This document shows, one piece after another, positions 1 to 18,645 of a stretch of 26,182 nt of DNA. Under the pieces are notes generated by a model. It was not told where the DNA came from, did no database searches, and saw nothing but the letters and a program-made list of their open reading frames with translations. The position numbers were made by a program, and so were the translations under genes. Origin of the DNA: Collodictyon triciliatum (taxonomy: Eukaryota > CRuMs); assembly GCA_043381765.1 (NCBI GenBank), contig JBHJMP010001024.1, positions 1 to 26,182 on the forward strand, written 5' to 3'. Within the stretch, counting starts at the first letter, position 1. The number at the start of each line of letters is the position of its first letter.

Positions 1-92
1 AAACAAAAACAAAAACAAAAACAAAAACAAAAACAAAAACAAAAACAAAAACAAAAACAAAAACAAAAACAAAAACAAAAACAAAAACAAAA
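1..92. repeat. (AAACA)n microsatellite
   Basis: This is a pure pentanucleotide array at the left edge, followed by an A-rich stretch to about 122. It lies immediately upstream of the first open coding block. That block's frame stays open back through the array, so the array may be the end of an intron of a gene starting outside the window, or a 5' flank. The sequence alone does not decide. Confidence 0.95.
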
Positions 93-164
93 AATAAAAG
101 AACAAAAAAACAAAGAAAAGAAAGCCTATTATCGCTCAATCAAGCGGGACTCCACGCAGCCCCA

Positions 165-3469
<3,305 letters not shown>

Positions 3470-3955
3470 GCTGCGGCGAGGAACTTTGTTTGCATGTGGC
3501 CTTCTCTGCTGTAGAAATATCGTGTGTGTCTGCGTCTGTGTGCTTGGTGGATGCCTTGGATTGTGGGGTGTTGGCTGTCGTTTCGTGTGCTTTCATGAGA
3601 GAAGGCGGTGTGTTTTATCGAAGAGGAAAAATATGATTCGTTATTCAGTCCCGTAAATAAAAACATAATCGGTCCTAAATAAACATTTTCACGCACCACC
3701 TACTCAAAGGAGATGAATAGCGAATATTATTATTGTTATTACTATTATTATTATTTCAGGTTTTGGTGGTGCTCGTCGGTTCATCTCACAAATACAGGTG
3801 GTTCGTGCTAAAATGTGCGGCTTGAGCACGAACTCGATATATATTTGTTTTTGGTTAGATTTATGCTGTGCCTCGGGTTCTTGGAGGTATGAAAATAGTG
3901 GAACAGAAACAGAAGAAACCCTCGTTTTCTTTGGAATTATGCGGTTTTTTTCGTA
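3470..3955. other. Convergent intergenic region (tail-to-tail)
   Basis: This 486-base stretch lies between the stop codon of the gene at 165-3469 (+) and that of the PHD gene (-). It holds a GTGTGTGTCTGCGTCTGTGTG-like tract near 3520-3541, two AATAAA hexamers for the left gene, and an ATT-rich stretch at 3726-3757. I see no coding exon in it. Confidence 0.7.
3656..3683 (+). promoter_or_regulatory. Candidate polyadenylation signals (two AATAAA)
   Basis: AATAAA occurs at 3656-3661 and at 3678-3683, about 190-215 bases after the TAG at 3467-3469. Both are on the strand and side expected for 3'-end formation of the left-hand gene. The call rests on the hexamer alone. Confidence 0.4.
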
Positions 3956-4977
3956 TTAATCATCGATTTTCTCGTCATCTCCATCTGTGATACCATCCTC
4001 GTCTTCATCGTCGTCATCGTCGTCGTCCAAGTTGTGCTGGTTTTTTTTTAAATATATATATATATATGTAATTGGTATTGGGCGAGAAAAGTAAGAGGAT
4101 ATTCGGAATCAAAAAAAAAGGAGTTGTTACAATATTTACTCGCAGAGGACAAATATATATCCTAATCATACTAGTGACTGTGACTGTTGTTTTTGAATTG
4201 AAAGGGTTCGAGTCATACTTTCTGCCTTTTGGAGCGGCGCTGTGGTGTAGGCTTCGATTTCTTCTTTGCAGCCCGAGATTGCTTTGCACCTTATGAGGTT
4301 GAAATGGAAGGTTATTATTTCGAGATATGAATTGCTCCTGAGAATAAGAAAGAAGGAAAAGAAAAGAAAAAGAAGATTGTTGAGGAGCTGAGGGTTCTGG
4401 TAATGGGGTGATATTTTGATATTCGCATAGGATTGATGTTCTCTGTACGAAAAGCTGCTTGGTCTCGTCTTGGGGATGGAAGTCTGTTGTTGGATTTTCG
4501 GCATATTGGACAATAATACTATGAGATGGGTTAGTAAATATATATATATATATATGATTTTGCAAAGTGCTGATGAAGAAAAAAACAAAATGGAATAAAA
4601 CGAAATAATAATTGCCCATGAAAAATCGGAGCGTTTCAAGAAACACTTCACACATTAAGGTATTTTTGATAAGGTTAGTGCACAACTCAGAAGCAACCAT
4701 TCATGGTGGATGTAAGGCATACTTGGAGGTGGTTTGGTGTCGCGTCGTCATAAAGCTTCACATCATACACGTGGTCGCAGGAGGCATGAACCCAACGGTC
4801 ACACATGTCACAGCAAATCCAGGCCTAGGTGGTTGATTATCATAGATTAGATGGCTATTTTTATTCAAATTTTTGTTTCCAGAGTGACAATTAACAAGGG
4901 CTGATATCCAGAAACGTTTGCACACTGGTCATCACATCATGGTATCAAATCAGATAACGAAGGTTACGGAGGATTTT

Positions 4978-5071
<94 letters not shown>

Positions 5072-5132
5072 NNNNNNNNNNNNNNNNNNNNNNNNNNNNN
5101 NNNNNNNNNNNNNNNNNNNNNNNNNNNNNNNN

Positions 5133-5183
<51 letters not shown>

Positions 5184-8100
5184 ATGAGGCTCCACTTTAT
5201 CATCCTCGGATGCCTTTTCGTCCTTTTGGTATTGACGTTTGCACACGGGACACCTGTGCAAATAAAAAAAAATCGGTTGGATGTGAACCATGTTAAACAG
5301 TCTGAAGAATAATGAAAGAAAGACAGAAAGGAAATTCATAGTGGTGGAGTATATAAGTAGGAAATTAAAGAATCACTTGTCTTCGGCGATGTGCTCAGTA
5401 GAAACCCCTCCTTTTTTTTCGGTTATACAAGATGTAATTGTTTGTTTTTTTCAATTTAGACCTTACATTTACCGTATACAAAACAATAAATGAGGCGAAA
5501 GAAAATATGATGAAGAAGGGGGAGTAGCGAATGAAGAAACCCAACAAAAGGGACATACGTACCTCTCTTGCTGGACGATTCAGACCTATGACGAGCTGGT
5601 GTAGCCTTCGAAATGGAGAGGGCAACGTGTTTGTTTGTTTGTTTGTTTGTTTGTTTGTTTGTTTGTTTGTTTGTTTGTTTGTTTGTTTGTTTGTTTGTTT
5701 GTTTGTTTGTTTGTTTGTTTGTTAAAGTATAACACTCATAAAAATAATATACTGCAGCAGGCAATCAGAGCGATGGATATTGTTACAAAAACATATTATT
5801 TACAGATGGCTGAGATGTTCTCGAAGTCGATGACCTGCGAGTAGATGAACCGCGTTGCACATGATTGTCATTTGAATCCGAATCAGTCTAAATATGAGTT
5901 CGAAATAGATAGATCGATTTGGATGGGTACGTAAGATTCATTGCATTATATTATTCACAATGGTACATTTAAAATGTGGTATAGTAAACTAATAAGCGTT
6001 TTTTGTATCACCTTGACATTTCCTCGACTCGAAAGAGATGTATTTATAGCATCTTTTATGGTTTCTTTCGACAATTGCGCTATGTCTGCCTTGACCCTTC
6101 TGCTGGAATTCTATGGAGGAATCAAAGGACGGAAGAAAGAGTATTGATGAATGGCCCAGAGCTTGAGAAAAGAGAATAAAGTAATTAAGAAAAAAAATCA
6201 GCTAAAGATGTAACAGCTCACTCAATGTAATTTTGCAATATTTTCGAAAAGAATTAATACAAAGACGATAGGTAAATTTTCAACAATATGAATTATCTGA
6301 AAATATTCTCGTTGGCACAGCACCAAAAGAAATAATAACACCTTAGTCAGGTGCTCATACACTTCATCTACAGTGGGTGTGTCTAGCTGGCTGACAACAG
6401 AGTTTATAACTGTAAAAGTAAATCGAAATGCATTTTTTTGTGTCTATTGCATAAATGAATAATTGTGCAGCGTTGATGAGGATGAATTTTGCTAGTGAGT
6501 AATCAAAGAAAAGAACAAGAAAAGAGAATTTGGATCAAACTTGACTGTAGATCAATTTCGAGCTTTGGGGTGCCCTTCTTCGCATTGGAGGAGCCCTAGT
6601 TTGTAAGAATATTCATTTGAAGAGAGCATATTTAGAGACTGCTTAATGCGATTGACTTAATTCAGAAAGGAAGACATTGATTTATTTGATGAATGCAGAG
6701 GCAATGTGACAGTAATAAAAAAAAAACCAAACATTCGATTTTTCCACCGAACTCTTCTCGCTGGACCTTGAGGATGCATGTTTCAAAACAGGCGTTGTGG
6801 TCCCCTTCTTATCTTCAGACTTAGATTGTATTTGGCCGGGTGAATGCGTAATCCAATATAATGTAGAGGCAAGAGAGTGGACTTATTAACCTTCAAAATC
6901 TCTCTTCTGAACTTTTGCCGATTTCTTCTCTCTTTTTTCTGCACTAAAAAAAATACTGGAAGAATGCATGTTGGAGTTGAAGAAAAACTTACCTTAACTG
7001 GTGTATAGTCACCGTCGCTGTTTGCAGTGACGAGTGTCGGGCGAGATACGCTCGTTGGCGTGCTCGTCGGGATTGCACTTTGTGTGTGGGTATGCGCGGT
7101 GGGGCTGGTGATGGCAGGTACAGGGGTAGTTTGCTGTTGTGACTGTGGTTGTTGTAGCAGTGTCTTGGATTTAACTACCTCCTTTGATGAATTTGCTTTT
7201 GTCTTCAGAGGCTTATGTGCAAACTTTGTCCCTTTCAGATACTAAGTATGAATTGTTTGAATTAGTGACGAAAGTTAAATAATAAAGAATCATATTGAGT
7301 GATTGTATGCATTCATTTCCCCCTCGTCTCTAATTTTAACCTAGTTACTGTGATAGGCTGCTTCAGCGCGATGGAAAAAAAGTATTATTGAACTTACATC
7401 ATCAAGAAAGTCGTGAAGCCTCATATAAATGATATCGCTTTCTGAATGTAAAATAACTCATTTTATTTGTTTGAATTATTTTTTATTCAATTTTGAATTT
7501 AATGCAGCCAATCACCATATAATATAAGTATCCGATTAAATTTTTGATACTTTATAAAGTAACAAAGTTTACATAGTATGCTATATTCTTTGGAAAAGTA
7601 AAAGGAACCTTTCTTCTGCTGACCGTTTTGTTGATTAGGAGAAGATGTTTGGTTTGCGGTTATAGGGTTGATACGAGGACGCCCATTCTTTGTTTTTGTA
7701 TCTTCTATAGGTCCGGGATTCTTCAATAATTAAAATGGTGTATTTTTAGACAAGAGAAACTGTTGAAATTAGCATTAATGAGTGGTTTTCTTTGTTGAGA
7801 AAAAATGAAGATGAAAATAGATGGAAACATTGAAAGCATAAAAAGAATGCAATATTAGAGAAATTGTAAGCGAGAAGAAATACCCCTACGTTTATTATTT
7901 CAATCTGCTTCGCATACAATTCTTTCAGCTGGAGTAGCAACATAAATAAAAAAATAGAAATGGTTGGGTGTCATTATTACACAGAAATACGACCAACCAG
8001 TCGCATTTTATGGATCAATCATTAGATAACTAACTAGATATATCAACGATATAAACAGATATGAATGCATTTGGTTGTATCGACCGTGGATTGGATCCGA

Positions 8101-8697
8101 CCGATTACTCCATGATTGAGACTATCCGGGTGAGAGACAAAATACATACATGCATACACACATTTAAAGGGAGAGAGTCAACACAGACAAACCTGCATCA
8201 TTCTGCCAAAGACTTCATCTTCGGTCGGCTGCGCATCTTCTTCAGCGTCGTTATCTCCAAAAAGATCCGCCCCGTCGTGAACGCAGCAGCAACGATTGCG
8301 ATCCGTAATTCGTTCGCGTTTCGCCCGCCGACTTGAACCCGTCTTCGTGCGGGGTGTTCGAATCGTTTCTGTTTGTTTGAGGGGTGCAGACTCAGCTTGG
8401 GAGAATGATGGAAGAAGAATAGACTGGAAAAGAAAAAGAAAAAGAAAAAGAAAAAGAAAAAGAAAAAGAAAAAGAAAAAGAAAAAGAAAAAGAAAAAGAA
8501 AAAGAAAAAGAAAGAAAAGAAAAAGAAAAGGAAAGAAAAAGAAAAGGAAAGAAAAGGAAAGAAAAGAAAAAGAAAAAAAGAAAAAGAAAAAGAAATGTAT
8601 TGTACCCATCGTTGCGCGATTTGTCGAGTCCCGATCGCGCGCTGAAGCATCGAATGGAAGTGAGTACCAAGAGAATCGAAAATGGGGGCATTGACGG
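3956..8697 (-). CDS. PHD-finger protein, probably nuclear (chromatin reader type)
   Basis: Minus-strand exons, 5' to 3': 8650-8606 (possibly from 8697), 8423-8193, 7928-7890, 7720-7609, 7441-7398, 7241-6993, 6938-6891, 6819-6748, 6595-6541, 6409-6342, 6110-6012, 5887-5804, 5605-5559, 5253-5196, 4824-4723, 4518-4449, 4289-4219 and 4036-3956 (TAA). From Met at 8650 this is about 524 residues, and all phases agree. A long Ser/Thr/Lys-rich disordered region precedes a C-terminal PHD finger (about residues 399-457) with the Cys4-His-Cys3 pattern: CPVC, CDMC, RWVHASC, YYCPIC. A basic stretch (KKKSKPTPQRRSKRQK) and an Asp/Glu-only tail follow. PHD fingers bind histone H3 tails, so a nuclear chromatin role is inferred from the family. 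The N-terminus is uncertain: Met 8650 is one choice, and an acceptor at 8698 would extend the exon upstream. Confidence 0.85.
4981..5180. repeat. (AAT)n microsatellite with internal gap
   Basis: A trinucleotide array runs 4981-5071 and 5133-5180, interrupted by 61 N (5072-5132). It lies inside the intron that separates the first two exons of the PHD finger. The gap is probably unresolved repeat, so the true array length is unknown. Confidence 0.95.
5072..5132. other. Assembly gap (61 N)
   Basis: A run of N inside the AAT array, in an intron of the PHD gene. No coding sequence should be lost, because the flanking exons join in phase. Confidence 0.99.
5628..5722. repeat. (TTTG)n microsatellite
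   Basis: A pure tetranucleotide array in an intron of the PHD gene, lying just upstream (in transcript sense) of the exon 5605-5559. In transcript sense it reads (CAAA)n. Read through on the plus strand it would encode LFVC repeats, which I do not regard as protein. Confidence 0.95.
8427..8597. repeat. (GAAAAA)n purine microsatellite at a splice acceptor
   Basis: A hexanucleotide purine array, regular at first and then degenerate (AAAAG/AAAGG variants) towards 8597. In the transcript sense of the PHD gene it is a polypyrimidine (TTTTTC)n tract ending a few bases before the 3' splice site of exon 8423-8193. It therefore occupies the position of the polypyrimidine tract. Confidence 0.93.
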
Positions 8698-8849
8698 CTT
8701 CAGTGTAACTTTTTTTCTTTTTTTCTTCTGTATTTTGTATTTCTCTTTTGTTTTCTTTTTTCCTTTCTCTGGTACCCTGTTGCAATATCCTTTTCGTTTT
8801 CAACCTCGTTCTTGTTAGCAATTGGAAACGATTATCACACACCCCCACG

Positions 8850-9090
8850 AAACAAACAAACAAACAAACAAACAAACAAACAAACAAACAAACAAACAAA
8901 CAAACAAACAAACAAACAATACAAACAAACAATACAAACAAACAATACAAACAAACAATACAAACAAACAATACAAACAAACAAACAAACAATACAAACA
9001 AACAAACAAACAAACAAACAAACAAACAAACAAACAAACAAACAAACAAACAAACAAACAAACAAACAAACAAACAAACAAACAAACAAA
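8850..9090. repeat. (CAAA)n microsatellite with ATACAAACAAAC variants
   Basis: A tetranucleotide array whose middle (about 8918-9000) is broken up by several ATA-containing variant units spaced 12-13 bases apart, giving a small higher-order repeat. It lies between the PHD gene and the stop of the PH/coiled-coil gene. With its flanks (8698-9106) it forms a stretch of about 400 bases in which I see no other feature. Confidence 0.93.
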
Positions 9091-9106
9091 ACCAAAACAA
9101 CTCAAC

Positions 9107-14204
<5,098 letters not shown>

Positions 14205-15499
14205 GTGCCTGGGATACTGATCTTATAAACTTGGCTTCGAGTTTCCTTTGAAACGATTTGCTATATCCAAGACCAAGAAGAACCTTCAGCAAACCAAGAA
14301 GCTCGTTAATTCATGGTTGGGTAAATGAGAAGAAATGCTGGGAAAACAGACGGGTAGTATGTCTCGAGAAAGAGGCCCGTAGTGTCTTTTATAGAAAAAA
14401 AAACTTGTTCCTTGAACTTGATTGAAAAACTCAAATAAATAGAGTCAGTGTATAACTTCAATACAAAGGTTTCATTCCTTGTTCTGGTTTTAGGAGAAAC
14501 CAAAAGGGTGTACCGAAGAGAGCTTTTATCAAGAAACACAAGTTAGTTTGAATCTCAACTCCCTTCTTTTCTTCTTTTCCTTCTTTTTCCTTCTTTTTTC
14601 TTCTTTTTTCTTCTTTTTTCTTCTTTTTTCTTCTTTTTTCTTCTTTTTTCTTCTTTTTTCTTCTTTTTTCTTCTTTTTTTCTTCTTTTTTCTTCTTTTTT
14701 CTTCTTTTTTTCTTCTTTTTTTCTTCTTTTTCTTCTTTTTTTCTTCTTTTTCTTCTTTTTTTCTTCTTTTTTCTTCTTTTTTCTTCTTTTTTTTCTTCTT
14801 TTTTTCTTCTTTTTTTCTTCTTTTTTTCTTCTTTTTTTCTTCTTTTTTAAGAGAGTGATCGGCACCAACAGGAGAATATTGACAGAAAGAAAACACGCAG
14901 TCATTAGGCAGACAGTTATATTCAGGAAAAATGAAAAAGAAAAGAAGAGAAAGGACAAGTTTGGAACAAGAAAATGAAAAGTAGAAAGACGACGTGGGCA
15001 CAGAGATCGGCACCAGTTCGTTCTCATCAACCAAAACAGCAGCCAATTCGCATAATAAAACAAAAGTCCATCCAGAATCTGCGAATCGGAGAGTACCATA
15101 ATATACATGCATACAATTATATATATAATGGATTGATACGCAACTCGATGGTATTTTGTGGTGCTACAGTCAAGAAAAATAATAATCACGGTAATTTCCA
15201 GAATTATTCACATCACACAGCCGACCAAACTTTCGGCGAATCGTCCGATCTGATTCGCTTAAACTAAACCTGCAAGAAGCCGGGTTTAAATAAAGCAGAA
15301 AAGAGATCGGAATCTGCCTCAAAGAAAACGCTGCGAACAAAAACCAGCCAAAGATAAGTATCTATGGTATCAAGTAGAAAGATACGCATTTCATTGGGGT
15401 TTGAAACAAGTAAACGATTCCTTAATATTAAAGGCAACCATTCTCGCTTTCAGTGATTTAATAGTACGGAAGGCTTTCTTGTCTGAAACGTAAAGAAAG
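14205..15499. other. Head-to-head intergenic region, likely divergent promoters
   Basis: About 1.3 kb lies between the start codons of the PH/coiled-coil gene (-) and the SWIM gene (+). It contains the long TTC/T tract at 14566-14848 and must hold the promoters and 5' UTRs of both genes. I see no TATA box I would defend. Two stretches look protein-like in one frame: minus 15112-14980 (around LLCELAAVLVDENELVPIS) and minus 15485-15391 (around KKAFRTIKSLKARMVAF). They cannot be tied to a gene model; a 5' UTR exon is possible. Confidence 0.55.
14566..14848. repeat. Long polypyrimidine/polypurine tract (TTCTTTTTT-like)n
   Basis: About 280 bases contain only C and T on the plus strand, built from TTC separated by runs of 5-9 T. 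On the other strand it is all purine, and read as protein it would be Lys/Glu/Arg only. It lies between two divergently transcribed genes. Mirror-symmetric homopurine tracts of this kind can form triplex (H-) DNA; that is general knowledge and not shown here. Confidence 0.93.
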
Positions 15500-17352
15500 A
15501 TGACAGCAAAGGCATGGGTTCTAGAGGACGCAGATTTCTTTGTCGAGACACAAAGCGGCGAGAAGGTGCGCATAGAGTCGAGTCTTATAGAGGGCGGTAT
15601 CCTTCGATGGACGTGCGAGTGTCTCCCGGACGAAAGCGGGCTTTGCAAGCATATAATCACATCGCTGCTCAAGAGTGCGGTGAGGTCTGTCTATGACTCC
15701 CTGAAGCCTGTGAGTCTGCCTCTCTATCTGCAACTGAGGAAAGCATATATATTTATATACATGTAGAAAAAAATATTATACACGACAAGACATGGAGTTT
15801 AAAAATTCACTTTGTAGTCGGCAAACAGTCCTCGGAAAGTTCGGTTTCACGATCATCAGGGATATTTGCAGCGCAGCGATATGGCCTCCAGAAATACAAC
15901 CCCTAAGCATCAGAGACATGCAGAATGTAATTCATCAGACTCCCATCTAGTTATCCAAGAGGAGAGATCCGCTAAGAAAGACGAAAGAGGGTACCTTGAA
16001 AACGAAAGATCAGTTGCCGCTACATCTTGTTCCTCCCTCACATGCATCTGCCACGCCTCCACAAAGAAGCACATATATGTAGCGTTTTAAAATGGGTTTA
16101 TTTTCAATTCCCCAGGCCATATGAGAGAGGACACTTTGATCATCTCAAAGAAAAAGGTCCACAAATAAACGCGCAAAGCTTCAGATACCCAAACAGCAGA
16201 GATGATTTCACTGAGCGGATGAACAATCCAATAAAAAGAAATTGGGAGCCCAACCCAGTCTATGAGGTCCAAGAAGAGCATAGCCCCGTGAAGAAAAGTC
16301 GAGCGATTAATGGTAAGGACAATCTATATTCCCTATCGGCATCCGCAATAATTGTTCATCATCGCTAAAAATGGATTATCTACCCCAAACCCAACAGATG
16401 CGAGTACAGTCAGAGCCCCGCAAGGCTTCAGGAACCAAAAACCTCATCAATTCGGCGAAGTTAGCAGCGGACACAAGGTAGTTTAATGGGGTTTACAAGT
16501 GCGAGGAACTAGACCGATTCCTAACATAGTATCCCACTATAGCCCATGTCCGACTGGGTTGAGACCCAAGATTACATTCACTCCAAACCATGTCCGACGG
16601 ACACAGCATGCCACAGAAAATCTTACAAGTAATTCGACGTATTCTTTTCATGAAACAGAAACAAAAGAAAACACACGATGGAAATGTTTAGACAGATCGT
16701 AATGATACTTTTGAGTCACAGTAACATAATCCCTCAGATTCCAAGAGCACGCATCACTCGCAGACACCCGAGCAACCAAACAACCACTCGCACAAAGGCA
16801 ATTGTGCAACGATGAGGCATCTGAAGACTCTGTCCTCAGCTTTTATCTTGATCGCTTCAAGAAGCCGGTTCACCAGCCCAGCAAGGTGAGAAGACGAATC
16901 GACTCGGGTTGAATCATGAACCCATTGAAGCGTCGTACTGCGCAAAAGAAAAGAAAAAGAAAAAGAAAAAGAAACATATTTTGAAAATACCATGAAATAA
17001 TACTTTCCACGAAATACAGAGCCCAGTCACACACCGCCCCATCCTGCGGCGCACATATGCGTCATGTACACCGACGGAGTAGATTCACCTCTGCTTGATC
17101 GGAGACAAGATAAGAAAGGTTAATGACTGGAAAATAGAAGAAGTATTCGTGGCGACGTCTGCATTTCTCCATCAACCCACATATAAAGCTATGCATGTAC
17201 TTCAGTCACACAGATATGAATGAAAAGAAAAGAGAAAGCGTGATTTGGACGTCGGCAGGCTTGTCTTCTCTTCTTTTATTGAGAGACACGTCACATATAT
17301 TCAATCCCTCGCCAGTGCAACGCGCTTCATCAGATATCAGAGATCGAAATAA
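15500..17352 (+). CDS. SWIM zinc-finger protein, nine exons
   Basis: Exons are 15500-15709, 15818-15990, 16116-16312, 16398-16477, 16543-16628, 16738-16885, 17022-17118, 17138-17196 and 17239-17352 (TAA), 1164 nt and 387 residues with consistent phases. ATG 15500 has an in-frame TAA three codons upstream. Residues about 20-60 hold WTCECLPDESGLCKHI, a CxC-x7-CxH SWIM zinc finger, preceded by the usual short strands (ETQSGEKVRIES). SWIM domains mediate DNA or protein binding in MULE transposases, MEKK1-type ligases and SWS1 proteins. The middle is Lys/Arg/Ser-rich and likely disordered. The C-terminal 60 residues (VFVATSAFLHQPTYKAM, then VGRLVFSSFIERH) look ordered and helical. I do not recognise the overall family and see no transposase catalytic region. 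Exons 5 and 7 rely on less obvious acceptors (TATAG and CAGAG). The introns at 17119-17137 (19 nt) and 17197-17238 (42 nt) are very short; the first is suspicious. Confidence 0.72.
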
Positions 17353-17597
17353 AAAAAAATTATAATTGGTGTGTATGCTTTGCATCGGTAGTTTAAAATC
17401 CTGTGGAAAAACACATGAAAAGAATTCGAATAGAATAAATATTAGAGAATAGCAAATAGGGAAAGGTAAAGCACAACTCCCATATTCCATTTAGCATCTC
17501 TTATCGGAACTGGGCTCTTCCTGCGGCTGCCATGTCTTCAAATATCAAAGATGTTCTTTGGGTAAATAATAATTTCACTAATCGCACAACCAACCAG

Positions 17598-18396
17598 GAT
17601 TTCTGCATCGGTTAAATTGTGGCACTCGCAAGTTTCATTCCCAGTCAGGTTGTGTTGCGAAATATCGGAGGGCTTTGGAATGTGTCATACGAACACCAGA
17701 AACTCTACTTCTGATTGGATTATATTCGATGGATATCTAAAAAGTCTCAAAGTACTCAAGAACTCTACGGATAATGACAGAATGTTAGAGGTCAGTCTTG
17801 GAATTAAATAATTTGCAGGTGTCTAGGGACTTTGTACTTTATTTCGATTCAATTTCCGATTTAAATAGTCAATGTATTCTTTAGAGCTTAATCCTCTAGT
17901 GAACAAGATTTTGCTCCTCAAGGAGTCAATTAACATGAACATTTCTAACTTTATTTTCTGTCTTTTTTCTTCCTTTCAATTTTGTGCAGGATAATTGGAG
18001 TTTGGCTTTGGTTCGCTAGCCATCGTGTGCACGGATACTACTTGTTGGCCGGGTGGTGGAGAAGGAGTCAATAATCAGGTATTGCATCCTGCGGTTTGGC
18101 CTGTAGCCTGGGTCTTGTGCTTGCATGAGAGAGACAAGGCGAGGTTGAATCTCTTTCTCGGCTTCTTTCCACATGTCTCTTCTCACAGGGTCTGAATAAT
18201 AGAGAACGTGCAGGTGGCGAAGGAAACTGTTGAGGAAAGAGATTTGTATGATGTCATCCAGCCTATTATCAGTAATTCACATGTGAACGCACATTGTTTC
18301 CTGATATTGGACTGTGTGTATACTGGCACTAAAGGAGAACATGGAGTCGATTCGTTGAGTTGGAGTGCTACAGGCTGTCTTTATAATCTTGCATAG
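17598..18396 (+). pseudogene. Broken gene with faint caspase-like (C14) signature
   Basis: Three exon-like blocks are visible: 17598-17790 (ending MLE before GTCAGT), 17990-18078 (after TTTTGTGCAG, before GTATTG) and 18214-18396 (ending in TAG). Block 3 reads VAKETVEERDLYDVIQPI and then CFLILDCVYTGTKGE, resembling the strand and catalytic-Cys turn of caspase/metacaspase p20 domains (D-[SAC]-C-[HYF]-[ST]-G), but with Val where the catalytic Cys should be. Block 2 is 89 nt, one short of the 90 that the phases of blocks 1 and 3 require; in the frame entering from block 1 it hits TAG after nine codons. A related fragment at 24671-24735 has one more base at the same place, which supports a single-base deletion here. 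A possible upstream exon (about 17492-17560) is unconfirmed. The caspase relationship is inference. Confidence 0.45.
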
Positions 18397-18462
18397 TTTC
18401 CTACGCCTAAAGAATAAGTTAGAGATTAAATGACCCATTAGTGCGCAAGAGGCTCTTTTTGG

Positions 18463-18560
18463 ACAAACAAACAAACAAACAAACAAACAAACAAACAAAC
18501 AAACAAACAAACAAACAAACAAACAAACAAACAAACAAACAAACAAACAAACAAACAAAG
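18463..18560. repeat. (CAAA)n microsatellite
   Basis: A pure tetranucleotide array just downstream of the broken gene and about 85 bases before the large gap. It has the same unit as the arrays at 5628-5722 (opposite strand) and 8850-9090. Confidence 0.95.
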
Positions 18561-18645
18561 GTAGACAGATAGATTAGTAAATGTTATTTTGACAATTGTT
18601 GGTGTTTGGGATCAAATAAGAACATCGTGGAGGCTGTTTTGCCCA

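Larger units (their letters stand above)
4449..5253 (-). other. PHD zinc finger split over three exons
   Basis: The zinc ligands are spread over exons 5253-5196 (first C-x2-C, CPVC), 4824-4723 (CDMC, the conserved Trp in RWVH, then H-x2-C) and 4518-4449 (last C-x2-C, YYCPIC). The intron between the first two parts (4825-5195) holds the AAT array and a gap of N. Order, spacing and the Trp two residues before the zinc-binding His match canonical PHD fingers. The finger appears complete. Confidence 0.88.

Noticed and set aside
4014-4700. Minus frame of 228 codons (YAENPTTDFHPQ...)
   Set aside because: It runs through three introns. The correct frame in 4518-4449 is the one giving YYCPICRK, the last PHD zinc ligands.
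7499-7726. NGRPRINP as an AT-hook in the PHD gene
   Set aside because: Only the GRPR-like core is present, without the usual flanking basic and proline pattern, so I did not annotate it.
8061-8336. Plus-strand frame starting MNAFGCIDRG
   Set aside because: Its left part is an intron of the minus-strand PHD gene and its right part is antisense to the exon 8423-8193, which joins in phase with its neighbours.
14209-14260. Extra upstream exon (14260-14231) for the PH gene
   Set aside because: It would need a 22-base intron. The ATG at 14204 with an in-frame upstream TAA is a simpler start.
14458-15189. Frame of 243 codons rich in Lys/Glu/Arg
   Set aside because: Almost all of it is the purine strand of the C/T tract. 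No splice context supports it, and it lies upstream of the start codon of the gene on that strand.
14974-15267. Plus frame starting MKSRKTTWAQRS, possible first exon of the SWIM gene
   Set aside because: No donor/acceptor pair joins it in phase to 15500, where a good ATG follows an in-frame stop.
15391-15672. Minus-strand frame ending KESFTCFKPQ, with a protein-like exon at 15485-15391
   Set aside because: Most of it is antisense to the SWIM exon. The remaining part has an acceptor-like TTTCAG but no partner exons that I could find.
18463-18560. Regular repeats considered as a CRISPR array
   Set aside because: The unit is four bases with no spacers, so it is a microsatellite; the host sequence is eukaryotic.
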